From the NCBI RefSeq assembly GCF_013409345.1, contig NZ_JACCBB010000001.1, forward strand, positions 1,922,001-1,986,000: a DNA stretch of 64,000 nucleotides, in the 5' to 3' direction. Under the pieces are notes generated by a model that worked only from the letters and a program-made list of their open reading frames with translations, searched no databases and had not been told where the DNA came from. The position numbers and the translations under genes are program-made. This document shows positions 18,134 through 26,472 of this stretch, piece by piece (position 1 is the first letter of the stretch; every line of letters begins with the position of its first letter). Source of the stretch: Kineococcus aurantiacus (GTDB lineage Bacteria; Actinomycetota; Actinomycetes; Actinomycetales; Kineococcaceae).

Positions 18134-19390
18134 GTGCCCACCCCCGCCCGTACCGCCGCGGTCTGCGCCGCCCTGCTCGCGGTGGCCCTGGCCCCCCTGC
18201 CGGCCGCCGGGGCCGCGCCGGTCGCCCCCGCCGGGCCCACCCCCACCGCGGTCGCCCCCGCCGCACCGGTCGCGGTCGACGCGCTGCGCTGGGTCGACGG
18301 CCGGCCGCACCTGGAGACGCGCACGGCGGCGGACCCGGCCGCCGCGGCCGCGCTCGTCACGGCCCTGGACCGGCTGCCCGGGGTCAGTGACGCCGGGGCC
18401 CGCACCACGTGGGCGCCGGCCCCGGCGACGACCCGGCCGCTGCCCCGGCGCACCACCCTCGGCTCCGACCCCTACCTGCGGTACGCCTACCACCTGACGT
18501 CCGTGGACGCCTACGCCGCGTGGGACCGCACCCGGGGGACGGGGGTGCGGGTCGCCGTCCTGGACACCGGCGTCGACGCCGGGCACCCGGACCTCGTCGG
18601 CCGCGTCGAGCCCCTGGGCAACTTCACCGCCGAACCCGCCACCGAGATCGGGGAGCACGGCACCGAGGTCGCGACCGTCCTCGCCGGGGCCTACCAGAAC
18701 TCCGTGGGCGCCGCCGGGGTCGCGCCCGGGGTGACCGTCCTGGCCGGGAAGGTCTGCACCGCGCAGGGCTGCCCCAGCGACGCCGTCGTCGAGGGCATCA
18801 CGGCCGCGGTGGAGGCGGGCGCCGACGTGGTGAACCTGTCCCTGGGCGGTGAGACGTCCAACCGCACCACGGCGGCGGTCGTGCAGTGGGCGATCTCGCG
18901 GGGCGTCGTCGTGGTCGCCTCGGCCGGCAACTCCGGCGACACCGGCAACCCGCTGGAGTACCCGGCCTCCTACGACGGCGTGGTCTCCGTGTCGGCCTCG
19001 ACGACCTCGGGGGCGGCGGCCCCCTGGGCCCAGCACAACCCCCTCGTCGACCTCAGCGCCCCCGGTGAGGACATCCCCGTGGGGGAACCGCTCACCGGCG
19101 GCGCCCACCCCTACGCGCTGGCGACGGGGACCTCGTTCTCCGCGCCCATGGTCTCCGCGGCCGCAGCCCTGCTGACGGCGGTGGCCCCGCAGGCCGACGT
19201 CGCGACCGTCGAGGCGTGGCTGCGGGGCAGCGCGGCCCCGCAACCGTGGGCGGCGGGGTACGGCACGGGCATGCTGGACGTCGCGGCCGCCGTGGCGACC
19301 GCGCGGGCCGCCACCACCGCCGGGGCGCCCGTGACGGTGCCCCGCCGCACCCGCACCCTGCGACCGGAGCCCGTGGTGCGCACCGCCTGA
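18134..19390 (+). CDS. Secreted S8 family (subtilisin-like) serine peptidase
   Basis: 418 residues. A signal peptide (TAAVCAALLAVALAPLPAAGAA) and a propeptide-like region to about residue 110 are followed by the S8 catalytic domain. The triad is visible: Asp in VAVLDTGVDAGHPDL, His in GEHGTEVATVLAG and Ser in GTSFSAPMVSAAAALL. The oxyanion-side stretch VVVVASAGNSGDTG is also present. GTG 18134 is preceded by AGGGAG, and earlier in-frame starts would not give a signal peptide. The C-terminal tail after about residue 385 is basic and proline-rich. It diverges from the importer operon. Its stop codon lies in a palindrome shared with the convergent HAD gene. Confidence 0.9.
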   Translation: MPTPARTAAVCAALLAVALAPLPAAGAAPVAPAGPTPTAVAPAAPVAVDALRWVDGRPHLETRTAADPAAAAALVTALDRLPGVSDAGARTTWAPAPATTRPLPRRTTLGSDPYLRYAYHLTSVDAYAAWDRTRGTGVRVAVLDTGVDAGHPDLVGRVEPLGNFTAEPATEIGEHGTEVATVLAGAYQNSVGAAGVAPGVTVLAGKVCTAQGCPSDAVVEGITAAVEAGADVVNLSLGGETSNRTTAAVVQWAISRGVVVVASAGNSGDTGNPLEYPASYDGVVSVSASTTSGAAAPWAQHNPLVDLSAPGEDIPVGEPLTGGAHPYALATGTSFSAPMVSAAAALLTAVAPQADVATVEAWLRGSAAPQPWAAGYGTGMLDVAAAVATARAATTAGAPVTVPRRTRTLRPEPVVRTA

Positions 19391-19398
19391 CCGGTCAG
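19387..19398. other. Palindrome holding both stop codons of a convergent gene pair
   Basis: CTGACCGGTCAG is a perfect 12-bp palindrome. It contains the TGA of the S8 peptidase gene (19388-19390) and the TGA of the minus-strand HAD gene (19395-19397). Only 4 bp separate the two stops. Confidence 0.6.
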
Positions 19399-20054
19399 TC
19401 CGGCCGGGCGAACGCCGTCCGGTCCAGGCCGTCGAGCAGCGCGGGCAGCGAGTCGAACACCGCCGCCGCCCCGGCACCGGTGAGCTCCTCCACCGAGAAC
19501 CCGCCGGTGCGGACCGCCAGGCTCGGCATCCCGGCGTTCCCGGCCGCCTCGCAGTCCCAGGTGGAGTCCCCCAGCAGCACCCCGGCCCGGCCCGAGACCT
19601 TCCCCAGCGCGCTCTGCAGCAGGTCCGGGGCGGGTTTGGTGGCCTCGGCGTCCTCCGACGTCGTCCAGCCGTCGCACAGCTCCCGCGCGTCGAGCAGGTC
19701 CAGGTAGGCGTCGACCTGGTCGGCCTTGCCCGAGGAGGCCAGGACGACCTTCCAGCCGCGCGAGCGCAGCTCCGCCAGCAGGTCGCGCGCCCCGGCGAAG
19801 GGCTGCACCTCCGGCAGCAGCGGGGCGAACTCCTCGGTCCAGGCGTCGCGGGCGTCGTCGCCGTGCTCGGCGTCGAACTCCTCCCCCGCCACGGCCCGCA
19901 CGAGCTGGTCCCCGCCCATCCCGATGGCGCGGTGCAGCCGCCACACGGGCAGCGTGAGGTCGAAGCGCCGGAACGCGCGGAACCACGCCAGGGCGTGCTG
20001 GTAGTTCGTGTCGACGAGCGTCCCGTCGACGTCGAGGACTGCGGTGTCGGGCAC
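19395..20054 (-). CDS. HAD superfamily hydrolase (phosphoglycolate phosphatase-like, subfamily IA)
   Basis: 219 residues with all HAD motifs: motif I AVLDVDGTLVDTNY (nucleophile Asp), motif II VVLASSGK, the Lys in ATKPAPDLL and the acidic motif IV GVLLGDSTWDCEAA. The helical cap (about residues 15-80) is of the beta-phosphoglucomutase/Gph type. It probably hydrolyses a small phosphoester; the substrate is not predictable. The start is GTG 20054, preceded by GGGGGAG. Confidence 0.85.
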   Translation of the reverse strand: MPDTAVLDVDGTLVDTNYQHALAWFRAFRRFDLTLPVWRLHRAIGMGGDQLVRAVAGEEFDAEHGDDARDAWTEEFAPLLPEVQPFAGARDLLAELRSRGWKVVLASSGKADQVDAYLDLLDARELCDGWTTSEDAEATKPAPDLLQSALGKVSGRAGVLLGDSTWDCEAAGNAGMPSLAVRTGGFSVEELTGAGAAAVFDSLPALLDGLDRTAFARPD

Positions 20055-20078
20055 GGTGCTCCCCCTCGGGTGGTGGTC

Positions 20079-20975
20079 TCAGACGGCCAGGTCGACGCAG
20101 AACAGGGTCCGCGGGTCCTGGAGCATGGCGGGCGGGCGCACGTCCGAGCGCGCGGCCCGCCCGCCCCAGCGGACCGGCCGCCGGTGGCGCACCGCCGCCC
20201 CCTTGGCCGCGGAGAACCCGTAGTCCCCCACGACCTCCCCCATCAGCAGCGCCCGCTCCCCCTCGATGGGCACGGCGACCTCGTCACCGGGGGCGAGTTC
20301 GTGCACGAAGGTGTCCAGGACGCGCAGCGCCTTGCCGGGCCGGCGCCCCGGCGCGACCTCCTTCAGCAGGGACCGCAGCGTGGCGCCCTCGGCGGCCCCG
20401 CGCACGTCCACGTCGATCCCCGACTCGGTCCCCAGCCCGACGACGCCGTCGGTGAGGAACTCCGCGAGCGCTTGCGGCGCAGCGGGTCGCACGATCCACA
20501 CGAGCCGCCCCGGCGGGCGCTGGGGCACCTCGAACGGCGCCGGCTCGGGCCACACGTACGGCAGGTCGTCGGGTTCGTCGCCGAACAGGGGGCGGTAGAA
20601 CGCGGGGTCCTTGCGCAGCAGCGCGGACCGGTGGCTGCGGTGCAGCGCCTCGTCGCCCAGCCACGGCGGCAGCGGCGGACCGCCCGGCGGGCCGTCCGGG
20701 GAGGCGACCTCCGGGGCGAACTCGGCGATCTGCGGGCCCGTGGAGTCCGCCCGGCCCGTGCGCGTCCACTCGGCCACGACCGCGAGGCCGTACGCCACCA
20801 GGGCGGGGGTGAAACCCTGCCACATCCGCACCGCGGGGTGGTTCGCCCAGCCGTAGTCGGGCAGTTCCAGGGCCCGCAGGACCTGCAGCGTCTCGACCCG
20901 CTGCTTGCCCAGCCGCGGGCCGTCGAGGACGGCCGCGGACCGGGCGAAGTCGGCGTACGGGAGGAACGTCTGCAC
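20079..20975 (-). CDS. MSMEG_6728-type protein with pyrimidine-dimer-excision-like N-terminus
   Basis: 298 residues. The N-terminus (MQTFLPYADFARSAAVLD, RLGKQRVETLQVLRAL, WANHPAVRMWQGF) matches the actinobacterial MSMEG_6728 family, whose N-terminal region is related to the pyrimidine dimer DNA glycosylase domain. The C-terminal half (from about 150: RLVWIVRPAAPQALAEFL, VVGLGTESGIDVDVRG, GDEVAVPIEGERALLMGEVVGDYGF) looks like an EVE/restriction-type nucleotide-recognition domain. The combination suggests DNA lesion or modified-base recognition. That function is inference. No SD sequence is visible before GTG 20975; a GACGGT hexamer lies 6 nt upstream. Confidence 0.7.
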   Translation of the reverse strand: MQTFLPYADFARSAAVLDGPRLGKQRVETLQVLRALELPDYGWANHPAVRMWQGFTPALVAYGLAVVAEWTRTGRADSTGPQIAEFAPEVASPDGPPGGPPLPPWLGDEALHRSHRSALLRKDPAFYRPLFGDEPDDLPYVWPEPAPFEVPQRPPGRLVWIVRPAAPQALAEFLTDGVVGLGTESGIDVDVRGAAEGATLRSLLKEVAPGRRPGKALRVLDTFVHELAPGDEVAVPIEGERALLMGEVVGDYGFSAAKGAAVRHRRPVRWGGRAARSDVRPPAMLQDPRTLFCVDLAV

Positions 20976-21052
20976 GTCCCCACCGTCGCGCGCACGGCGC
21001 CCGGCCGCACGCCGAAGGGCCCCGCCCCGGTCCCCGCGCCCCCGGTGCCCCC

Positions 21053-21069
21053 AGGGCCCCCGGGGCCCT
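21053..21069 (-). terminator. Hairpin at the 3' end of the dehydrogenase gene
   Basis: AGGGCCCC and GGGGCCCT are perfect 8-bp arms around one base, immediately after the stop codon of the minus-strand dehydrogenase gene. Confidence 0.4.
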
Positions 21070-21983
21070 CAGTACCCGCGCGACAGGTCCACGAGCCCCA
21101 GCAGTTCCTCCCCGGCCGCGAACCGGCGCACGTTCTCGGTGACCCGCTCGGCCAGCAGCGGCACGCGCAGCGTCGAGGGGTTCGTCGAGTGCGGCGTGAC
21201 GATCGCGTTCGGCGCGCTCCACAGCGGGTGCCCGTCGGGCAGCGGCTCGGGGTCGGTCACGTCGAGGGCGGCCCCGGCGATCGTCCCGTCCCGCAACGCC
21301 TCCACCAGCGCACCGGTGTCCACCAGCGAACCGCGGGCGATGTTCACCAGCCACCCCCGCGGGCCCAGCGCCGCCAGTTCCGCGGCCCCCACGAGCGCCT
21401 TCGTCTCCGACGTCGCCGGCGCCGCCAGCACCACGTGGTCGGCCTCGGCGAACACCTCCCCGACCCGGTCGGCGGCCCACGTCTCGTAGGCCCCCTCCAC
21501 CGGCAGCCCGCGCCGCGTGACGGCCAGCACGCGCGCGCCCAGCCCCAGGAACGCCGGGACCATCGCCCGCCCGATGCCGCCCGCGCCGACGATCGCGATC
21601 GTCGACCCGCGCAGCGTCGACTGCACCCCGTCGAGCGCCTCGTTGTCCCACGACGTCGCCCGGGCCGCGCGCCCGATCCCGCGCACACCGGCCAGCAGCA
21701 GCGCCACGGCGCCCTCGGCCACGGAGGAGGAGTACGCCCCGGTCGCCGACGTCCAGGTGCGACCGGCGTCCAGGACCCCGGCCTCGACCCAGGACTCGAT
21801 GCCCGCCGAGGGCAGCTGCACCCAGCGGATCCCGTCGTGCAGCTCCGGCAGGTCCCCGTGCCCGCCCACGACGACGAGCGCCTCGGCGTCCGCGAGCGCC
21901 ACGACCTCCCCGCCACCGCGCTCCACGGCCTCCGTCAGCAGGGGGTCGTTCCCGGGTCCGATGTGCACGGCGGGGGTGGGCAC
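21069..21983 (-). CDS. D-isomer-specific 2-hydroxyacid dehydrogenase family protein
   Basis: 304 residues. The NAD-binding domain has STIAIVGAGGIGRAMVPAF, followed by the catalytic-region motifs ADHVVLAAPATSETKALV, WLVNIARGSLVDTGAL (Arg) and GAALDVTDPEPLPDGHPLW. The usual catalytic His is in ...NAIVTPHSTNPS. It most likely reduces a 2-keto acid or oxidises a 2-hydroxy acid with NAD(P). The substrate is unknown. The start is GTG 21983 with AGGAG 7 nt upstream. It lies alone between a GGDEF gene and the MSMEG_6728-type gene, all on the minus strand. Confidence 0.88.
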   Translation of the reverse strand: MPTPAVHIGPGNDPLLTEAVERGGGEVVALADAEALVVVGGHGDLPELHDGIRWVQLPSAGIESWVEAGVLDAGRTWTSATGAYSSSVAEGAVALLLAGVRGIGRAARATSWDNEALDGVQSTLRGSTIAIVGAGGIGRAMVPAFLGLGARVLAVTRRGLPVEGAYETWAADRVGEVFAEADHVVLAAPATSETKALVGAAELAALGPRGWLVNIARGSLVDTGALVEALRDGTIAGAALDVTDPEPLPDGHPLWSAPNAIVTPHSTNPSTLRVPLLAERVTENVRRFAAGEELLGLVDLSRGY

Positions 21984-21993
21984 GGGCGCTCCT

Positions 21994-23079
21994 TCAGGGT
22001 TCGAGGGGGGTTTCCGCCTCCACCCTAGGACCCCACCCGTCGGCCGCCTCGGCGCTGCGGGTGCGGTTGCGGCCGGCGCGCTTGGCGGCGTAGAGGGCGG
22101 CGTCGGCGGCGACGAGGGCCTGCTGGGCGGTGGTGACGTCGTCGAGGGTGGCGCAGCCGGCGGAGAACGTCGTCGCGCCGCCGCGCTCGGCCCACGTCTG
22201 CCGCAGCCGCTCGACGACGTCGAGGGCCGGGCCGGTGCCGCTGCCGTGCAGGAGGAGGACGAACTCCTCGCCGCCGAAGCGGGCGGCGTGGTCGCCGCGG
22301 CGCAGGGACCCGGCGAGCATCGCGCCGAACTCGCGCAGGACCTGGTCGCCGAAGGCGTGGCCGCGGGTGTCGTTGAGCTGCTTGAAGTGGTCGAGGTCGC
22401 AGACGACGACGGTGTCCCCGGGGGCCAGGAGGGTCATGCGGTCCTCCAGGTCGCGGCGGTTGCCGATGGTGGTGAGGGGGTCGGTGCGGGCGTCGCGGAC
22501 GAGGAGGTCGGCGGCGGCGCGCTGCCGGCGGACCGTGCCGGCGAGGACCTCGGCGACGACGACCCAGACGCAGGCGACGACGAGGGTCCGCACGACGACC
22601 TGGACGTCGAGGGGCTCGGAGGTGAGCAGGTACAGCGGCAGGGCGGCGGGCAGCAGCCAGTAGGCGGTGCGCGGGGGCAGGTGCAGCCCGACGTAGACGA
22701 AGAACAGGACGAACAGGGGCACGTAGGCGCCGGTGACGGTGCGGGTCGCCGACCCCAGGACGGCCAGCCCGGCCATCTGCGCCAGCGGGAAGGCGAGGAG
22801 GGTGCGCGCGGGCAGCCGGTCCCAGGGGACGGCCGTGCTGGCGGCGAGCAGGGCGAGGTCGGCGGCGGCGAGGCCGAGGACGACGAGCCAGTCGCCGGCG
22901 GGGGGTGCCAGCAGCGGGACGGTGAGCAGGACGAGGAGGCCGGTGAGGAGGACCAGGCCGCGGCCGGCCCGGACGGCGGGGCCGCCGGCGAGCCAGCGCG
23001 GGGGGAGCCGGGCCGCCCACCGCCGCCAGCGGGGGCGGCTGATCGCGGCCGCCAGCGGGTCCTGGGGTGCGCGCCTCAC
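21994..23079 (-). CDS. Membrane-bound diguanylate cyclase (six-helix sensor plus GGDEF)
   Basis: 361 residues. About six transmembrane helices occupy residues 30-190 (AGRGLVLLTGLLVLLTVPLL, LVVLGLAAADLALLAAS, YVPLFVLFFVYVGLHLP and others). The C-terminal GGDEF domain has DPLTTIGNRRDLEDR, VVVCDLDHFKQLNDTRGHAFGD and an active-site RFGGEEF at about residue 268. GGEEF is a functional variant, so c-di-GMP synthesis is likely. GTG 23079 has AGGAG 5 nt upstream and starts VRRAPQDPLAA; longer in-frame options upstream are low-complexity. The sensor is not a recognised MASE type from sequence alone. Confidence 0.85.
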   Translation of the reverse strand: MRRAPQDPLAAAISRPRWRRWAARLPPRWLAGGPAVRAGRGLVLLTGLLVLLTVPLLAPPAGDWLVVLGLAAADLALLAASTAVPWDRLPARTLLAFPLAQMAGLAVLGSATRTVTGAYVPLFVLFFVYVGLHLPPRTAYWLLPAALPLYLLTSEPLDVQVVVRTLVVACVWVVVAEVLAGTVRRQRAAADLLVRDARTDPLTTIGNRRDLEDRMTLLAPGDTVVVCDLDHFKQLNDTRGHAFGDQVLREFGAMLAGSLRRGDHAARFGGEEFVLLLHGSGTGPALDVVERLRQTWAERGGATTFSAGCATLDDVTTAQQALVAADAALYAAKRAGRNRTRSAEAADGWGPRVEAETPLEP

Positions 23080-23174
23080 GGTGACTCCTGGTGCAGAACT
23101 CTCAGTGGTCGGAACCGAACAGCCTGCCACGACCGCCGCGCTCGCTCCCGCTCGCCCCGGCCCACCCGCGGCCC

Positions 23175-23180
23175 TACGGT
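23175..23180 (+). promoter_or_regulatory. Possible -10 hexamer TACGGT for a leaderless transcript
   Basis: TACGGT ends 5 nt before the GTG start of the haloacid dehalogenase-like gene, and no Shine-Dalgarno sequence is present. Confidence 0.4.
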
Positions 23181-23185
23181 CGTCC

Positions 23186-23872
23186 GTGTCCCCCGAGCCG
23201 CGACCCACCGCCGTCGTCCTGGACGTCAACGAGACCCTGTCCGACACCACCCCCCTCGCCGAGCGCCTCGCCGCGGTCGGCGCCGGACCGCACGTCGCGG
23301 CCCGGTTCCTGCCCTCGGTCCTGCGCGACGGCTTCGCCCGCACCCTGCGCGCGGCCCCGCTGCCCTTCGCCGACGTCGCCGCCGACGTCCTGCGGACCGA
23401 CCTGGGCACCGCCGCGCTGGACCGGCCCCTGGAGGAGGCCGTCGAGTTCGTCCTCGCCGCCTTCGGGGAGCTGCGCACCCACCCCGACGTGCCCGCAGGC
23501 CTGCGCCGCTTCCACGAGCACGGGGTCGTCACCGTCGCGTTCACCAACGGCTCGGCGGCGTCCTGCGAGGCGCTGCTGACGGGCTCGGGGGTGCGCGGTG
23601 ACGTCCGGCACGTCCTGTCCGTCGACGACGTCGGGCGTTGGAAGCCGCACGCCGCCGCCTACGGCCACGTCCTGGACCTGCTGGCGCGCGACCCCGGCGA
23701 GGTCCTCTTCGTGGCCGTCCACCCGTGGGACCTCGACGGGGCGGCCGCCGCCGGGATGCGCACCGCCTGGCTGGACCGCGACGGCGCGCCGTTCCCCCGG
23801 CACGCGACCCCGCCGGACCTCACGGCCCCGGGCCTGGACGCCCTGGCGGAACTCGTCCTCGGGGGTCGGTGA
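23186..23872 (+). CDS. Haloacid dehalogenase-like hydrolase (type II subfamily)
   Basis: 228 residues. Motif I is AVVLDVNETLSDTTPLAERL, with the nucleophilic Asp and the Asn seen in type II dehalogenases rather than a second Asp. Motif II is VTVAFTNGSAASCEALL, the Lys is in VGRWKPHAAAYGHVL, and motif IV is VLFVAVHPWDLDGAAAAGMRTAWLDR, characteristic of this subfamily. Dehalogenase activity on 2-haloacids is possible but unproven; many actinobacterial homologues have other substrates. It diverges from the GGDEF gene with about 106 bp between starts. Confidence 0.85.
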   Translation: MSPEPRPTAVVLDVNETLSDTTPLAERLAAVGAGPHVAARFLPSVLRDGFARTLRAAPLPFADVAADVLRTDLGTAALDRPLEEAVEFVLAAFGELRTHPDVPAGLRRFHEHGVVTVAFTNGSAASCEALLTGSGVRGDVRHVLSVDDVGRWKPHAAAYGHVLDLLARDPGEVLFVAVHPWDLDGAAAAGMRTAWLDRDGAPFPRHATPPDLTAPGLDALAELVLGGR

Positions 23873-23885
23873 CCCCCGGGGGTCA
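23870..23885. terminator. Palindrome at convergent stop codons
   Basis: TGACCCCCGGGGGTCA is a perfect 16-bp palindrome. It begins with the TGA of the dehalogenase-like gene and ends with the TGA (minus strand) of the CDF gene. It may act as a weak bidirectional terminator. Confidence 0.4.
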
Positions 23886-24953
23886 GCGGCCCGAGCCCGC
23901 GCCCGCCCGCAGGCCGCGCCCCACGCGCGTGCGGGCCTGCGGGACCGCCGGCGCCGGCGCGTCGGGGTCGAGCAGCTGCTGGGCCTCCCGCTCGGTGACG
24001 GCCCACCGCTCCCGCGCGGCGGCGTCGGCCGACGCCGAGACCGAGCTGGGGTCCAGGAACACCTGGGTGATCGTCGGCACCCGCCGGCGCATCTCCTCCT
24101 CCGCGCGCGTGCAGGCCTCCTCGACCTGGAGCGCCGTGAGGGCCTCGTCGAACTGCACGCGCCCGGCGACGAGCACGCCGTCGGGGCCCAGCTGCATCGT
24201 CAGCACCTCCTGCACGCGCACGATCGCGCGCTCGGCCGCCAGCACCCGGACCGCCTCCAGCCGCACCGCGGGGTCGGCGGCCTCGCCGATGAGCAGCTCC
24301 TTGGTGTCGCGGCCGAGCAGGAACGCCACGACGGCCAGCAGCGCGCCGATGACGATGGAGCTCACGCCGTCCCACACCCCCGACCCCGTGACCTGGTGCA
24401 GCACGGTGCCCGCGAGCGCCACCAGGACCCCCAGCACCGCGATGCTGTCCTCGCTGGCGACGGTCTTGACGGTGGGGTCGGGGCTGCGCACGACGTAGGT
24501 GAGCAGCCGGCGGTGGGCGCTCGCGGCCTCGCGCACGACCTGGCGCAGCGCCTTGAGCAGGGACCCGCCCTCCAGCACGACGGAGACGCCGAGGATCGCG
24601 TAGATCACGACGAAGTGCTCCGTCGACGTGGGCTCGGGGTCGCCGGTCAGGGCCGAGACGCCCTCGGCGATGGAGAAGACCGCCCCGGACACGAAGATCC
24701 CGACGGCCGCCAGCAGCGACCAGAAGAACCGCTCCTTGCCGTAGCCGAAGGGGTGGGTGCGGTCGGCGGGCCGGTCGGCGCGGCTGAGGGAGAGCAGCAG
24801 GAACGCCTCGTTGAGGGTGTCGGCCACGGAGTGGGCGGCCTCGGCGAGCAGGGCGCTGGAGCCGGTGACCACCCCGCCGACCGCCTTCGCGATGCCGACG
24901 CCGACGTTCGCGAGCAACGCCACCAGCACGGTTCCCCGCGTCTCCTCAGCCAC
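23883..24953 (-). CDS. Cation diffusion facilitator (CDF) family metal transporter
   Basis: 356 residues with about five to six transmembrane helices in the first 215 residues. Helix II carries AEAAHSVADTLNEAFLLLSL (His and Asp of the metal site) and a later helix carries KTVASEDSIAVLGVLVAL. PFGYGKERFFWSLLAAVGIF is the typical loop and helix III of the family. The cytoplasmic C-terminal domain (about 215-320) holds RVQEVLTMQLGPDGVLVAGRVQFDEALTALQVE, and a Pro/Arg-rich tail follows. It probably exports a divalent metal such as Zn or Mn in exchange for protons. GTG 24953 is chosen from family alignment; an ATG at 25010 would extend it by 19 basic residues. Confidence 0.88.
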   Translation of the reverse strand: MAEETRGTVLVALLANVGVGIAKAVGGVVTGSSALLAEAAHSVADTLNEAFLLLSLSRADRPADRTHPFGYGKERFFWSLLAAVGIFVSGAVFSIAEGVSALTGDPEPTSTEHFVVIYAILGVSVVLEGGSLLKALRQVVREAASAHRRLLTYVVRSPDPTVKTVASEDSIAVLGVLVALAGTVLHQVTGSGVWDGVSSIVIGALLAVVAFLLGRDTKELLIGEAADPAVRLEAVRVLAAERAIVRVQEVLTMQLGPDGVLVAGRVQFDEALTALQVEEACTRAEEEMRRRVPTITQVFLDPSSVSASADAAARERWAVTEREAQQLLDPDAPAPAVPQARTRVGRGLRAGAGSGR

Positions 24954-25044
24954 GCCCCGACTGTCCACCGCGTCGCGGGGTCGCGCGCGTCGACGCCCGG
25001 CGCGTCTCACGTTGCGTCACTGGCGCTGCACGATGAGACACGGA

Positions 25045-25050
25045 TAGCGT
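25045..25050 (+). promoter_or_regulatory. Possible -10 hexamer TAGCGT
   Basis: TAGCGT lies 27 nt before the GTG start of the PhyH-like gene, which has its own GAGAGGAG Shine-Dalgarno. No convincing -35 element was seen. Confidence 0.3.
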
Positions 25051-25077
25051 GCGCGGCACATCGCTGAGAGGAGCCCC

Positions 25078-25872
25078 GTGCGCCGGCCCCACCCCCGCCT
25101 GTCGCCTGAAGCACGACGCGTTCTCACCGACCTGCGCCGCGACGGCGTCGCCGCCACCAGCCTGGCCACCCTCACCGGCGGGACCGAGCTGCTCGAGGAG
25201 GTCCTGTCCCGCACCGACGACCTCATCGCCGACCAGTCCGCCGACATCGTCCGCCGCCGGCGCCTGGTCGCCGGCGAGCCCACCGGCTGGGCCGGGCCCC
25301 TGCACGACCCCCACGAGGTCGAGCTCCTCGGCCCCCACCCCCCGGTCGACCCCGAGGACCCCTACGCCCTCTTCCTGCGGCACCCCGACGTCGTCGGCGT
25401 CGCCGCGGCCTACTGCCGCCGCGGGGTCCGCATCTGGGACATGAACGGCCTGCTCACGCTCGCGGCCCCGCCCACCCGCACCGGCGACTGGGCCCGCTCC
25501 GCGCACGGCCCCGCCGTCGAGGTCCACCTGCACCTGGCGGGCGTCGACGCCGGGGTCGGGCCCCTGTCCTACGTGCGCACCTCCCACCGGCGCCGCCGGG
25601 CCGTGCGCCGCCTGGAACGCTCCGGCCGCCGGATCGCCGACGCCGACGTCGAGCGCGCCTTCGGCCCCGCGGCGACCGCGACCCTCGACGGCGCGGCCGG
25701 CACGGTGGTCTTCGTCGACCCCCGCGGCCTGCACCGCCGCCCCCGGCCCACCGCCCGCGACCGCCTCCTGCTGCGCGGCCGCTACGGCACCCGCGACGCG
25801 CGCGGGCACGCCGTGCTGCTGCCCGCCGAGGAGGTGCCGCGCAGCGCGCTCGCGGACTTCGCCCTGGCCTGA
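25078..25872 (+). CDS. Putative PhyH-like (phytanoyl-CoA dioxygenase-type) protein
   Basis: 264 residues, only weakly recognised. LRRDGVAATSLATLTGG near the N-terminus resembles the DGY/F entry of PhyH-like enzymes. A middle stretch (VEVHLHLAGVDAGVGPLSYVRTSHRRR) and a late GTVVFVDPRGLHRRPRP resemble the cupin-core motifs of Fe(II)/2-oxoglutarate oxygenases: a near D-x-GPL region and a distal His before an Arg. RLLLRGRYGTR fits the final strand. The exact iron ligands are not certain. GAGAGGAG precedes the GTG start. It ends in a palindrome shared with the convergent small gene. Confidence 0.55.
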   Translation: MRRPHPRLSPEARRVLTDLRRDGVAATSLATLTGGTELLEEVLSRTDDLIADQSADIVRRRRLVAGEPTGWAGPLHDPHEVELLGPHPPVDPEDPYALFLRHPDVVGVAAAYCRRGVRIWDMNGLLTLAAPPTRTGDWARSAHGPAVEVHLHLAGVDAGVGPLSYVRTSHRRRRAVRRLERSGRRIADADVERAFGPAATATLDGAAGTVVFVDPRGLHRRPRPTARDRLLLRGRYGTRDARGHAVLLPAEEVPRSALADFALA

Positions 25873-25878
25873 GCTCAG
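25869..25878. other. Palindrome holding both stop codons of a convergent gene pair
   Basis: CTGAGCTCAG contains the TGA of the PhyH-like gene (25870-25872) and the TGA of the minus-strand small gene (25875-25877), which are 2 bp apart. Confidence 0.55.
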
Positions 25879-26201
25879 CCCCGGCCGAGCAGCTTGTCGA
25901 GCAGGCGGGCGAAGAAGCCCTTCGCGGGCGCCTCGACCGGCGCGGGGACCTCGACGGGCGCGGGCTCCGCGACAGGCTCCGCGACGGGCGCGGGCACGGG
26001 TTCCGCGACGGGCGCGGGCGCCGCGACGGGCTGGGGGGTCTCCGCCTCGTGGCGCGTGGCGCTCAGCGTGCCGTGCAGCTCCTGCTCGGGGGTGTAGCTG
26101 GCCTCCCCGAGGATCGACGCGGCGTGCAGCAGCGCGGACGCCTGGATGGGCGCGACCGTCTGCGCCCCGCGCGCGGCCGGGGTGTCGTCGAGGGTGGACA
26201 T
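25875..26201 (-). CDS. Small Ala/Pro/Glu-rich hypothetical protein with amphipathic C-terminus
   Basis: 108 residues, not recognised. The N-terminal 50 residues (MSTLDDTPAARGAQTVAP to LHGTLSATRHEAE) look folded or helical. A low-complexity stretch with repeats of APVAEP and PAPVE follows (about 58-90). The C-terminus KGFFARLLDKLLGRG is a strongly amphipathic, positively charged helix that could touch the membrane or a protein partner. There is no signal peptide. The start is ATG 26201 with CGGGAGAA upstream. It is divergent from the next gene across a 271-bp region that carries the intergenic repeat. Confidence 0.7.
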   Translation of the reverse strand: MSTLDDTPAARGAQTVAPIQASALLHAASILGEASYTPEQELHGTLSATRHEAETPQPVAAPAPVAEPVPAPVAEPVAEPAPVEVPAPVEAPAKGFFARLLDKLLGRG

Positions 26202-26319
26202 GCGTTCTCCCGGGTTTCAGGGTCGCCCCGTCGGTGACCGCTGCCCCCGTTGTCGACCCCCGCCCCGGCCCGCTGGAGCCCGGCGCCCGACCACCACCCG
26301 GACGGACCCCTCCCCCGCC

Positions 26320-26387
26320 GTGATCAAGCACTGCGGTGATCAAGCACTCTCGTCCACAAGTGCTTGATCACCGCTGTGCTTGATCAC
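26320..26387. repeat. Intergenic 13-bp repeat cluster, locus 2 (four units)
   Basis: GTGATCAAGCACT at 26320-26332 and 26336-26348, then AGTGCTTGATCAC at 26359-26371 and TGTGCTTGATCAC at 26375-26387. The inner pair forms a 13-bp stem around a 10-nt loop (CTCGTCCACA), and the outer pair extends the symmetry. Adjacent same-strand units are 16 bp apart. It sits between divergent genes. The rest of the 26202-26472 gap shows no further gene. Confidence 0.9.
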
Positions 26388-26472
26388 GGGAGGGGGTCGG
26401 CCACCGGGCGGACCGCTGCCCGGCCGCCGGGGCGCCGGCTCAGGCGGTGCGCGCCGCCGCCGATGGACCCAC

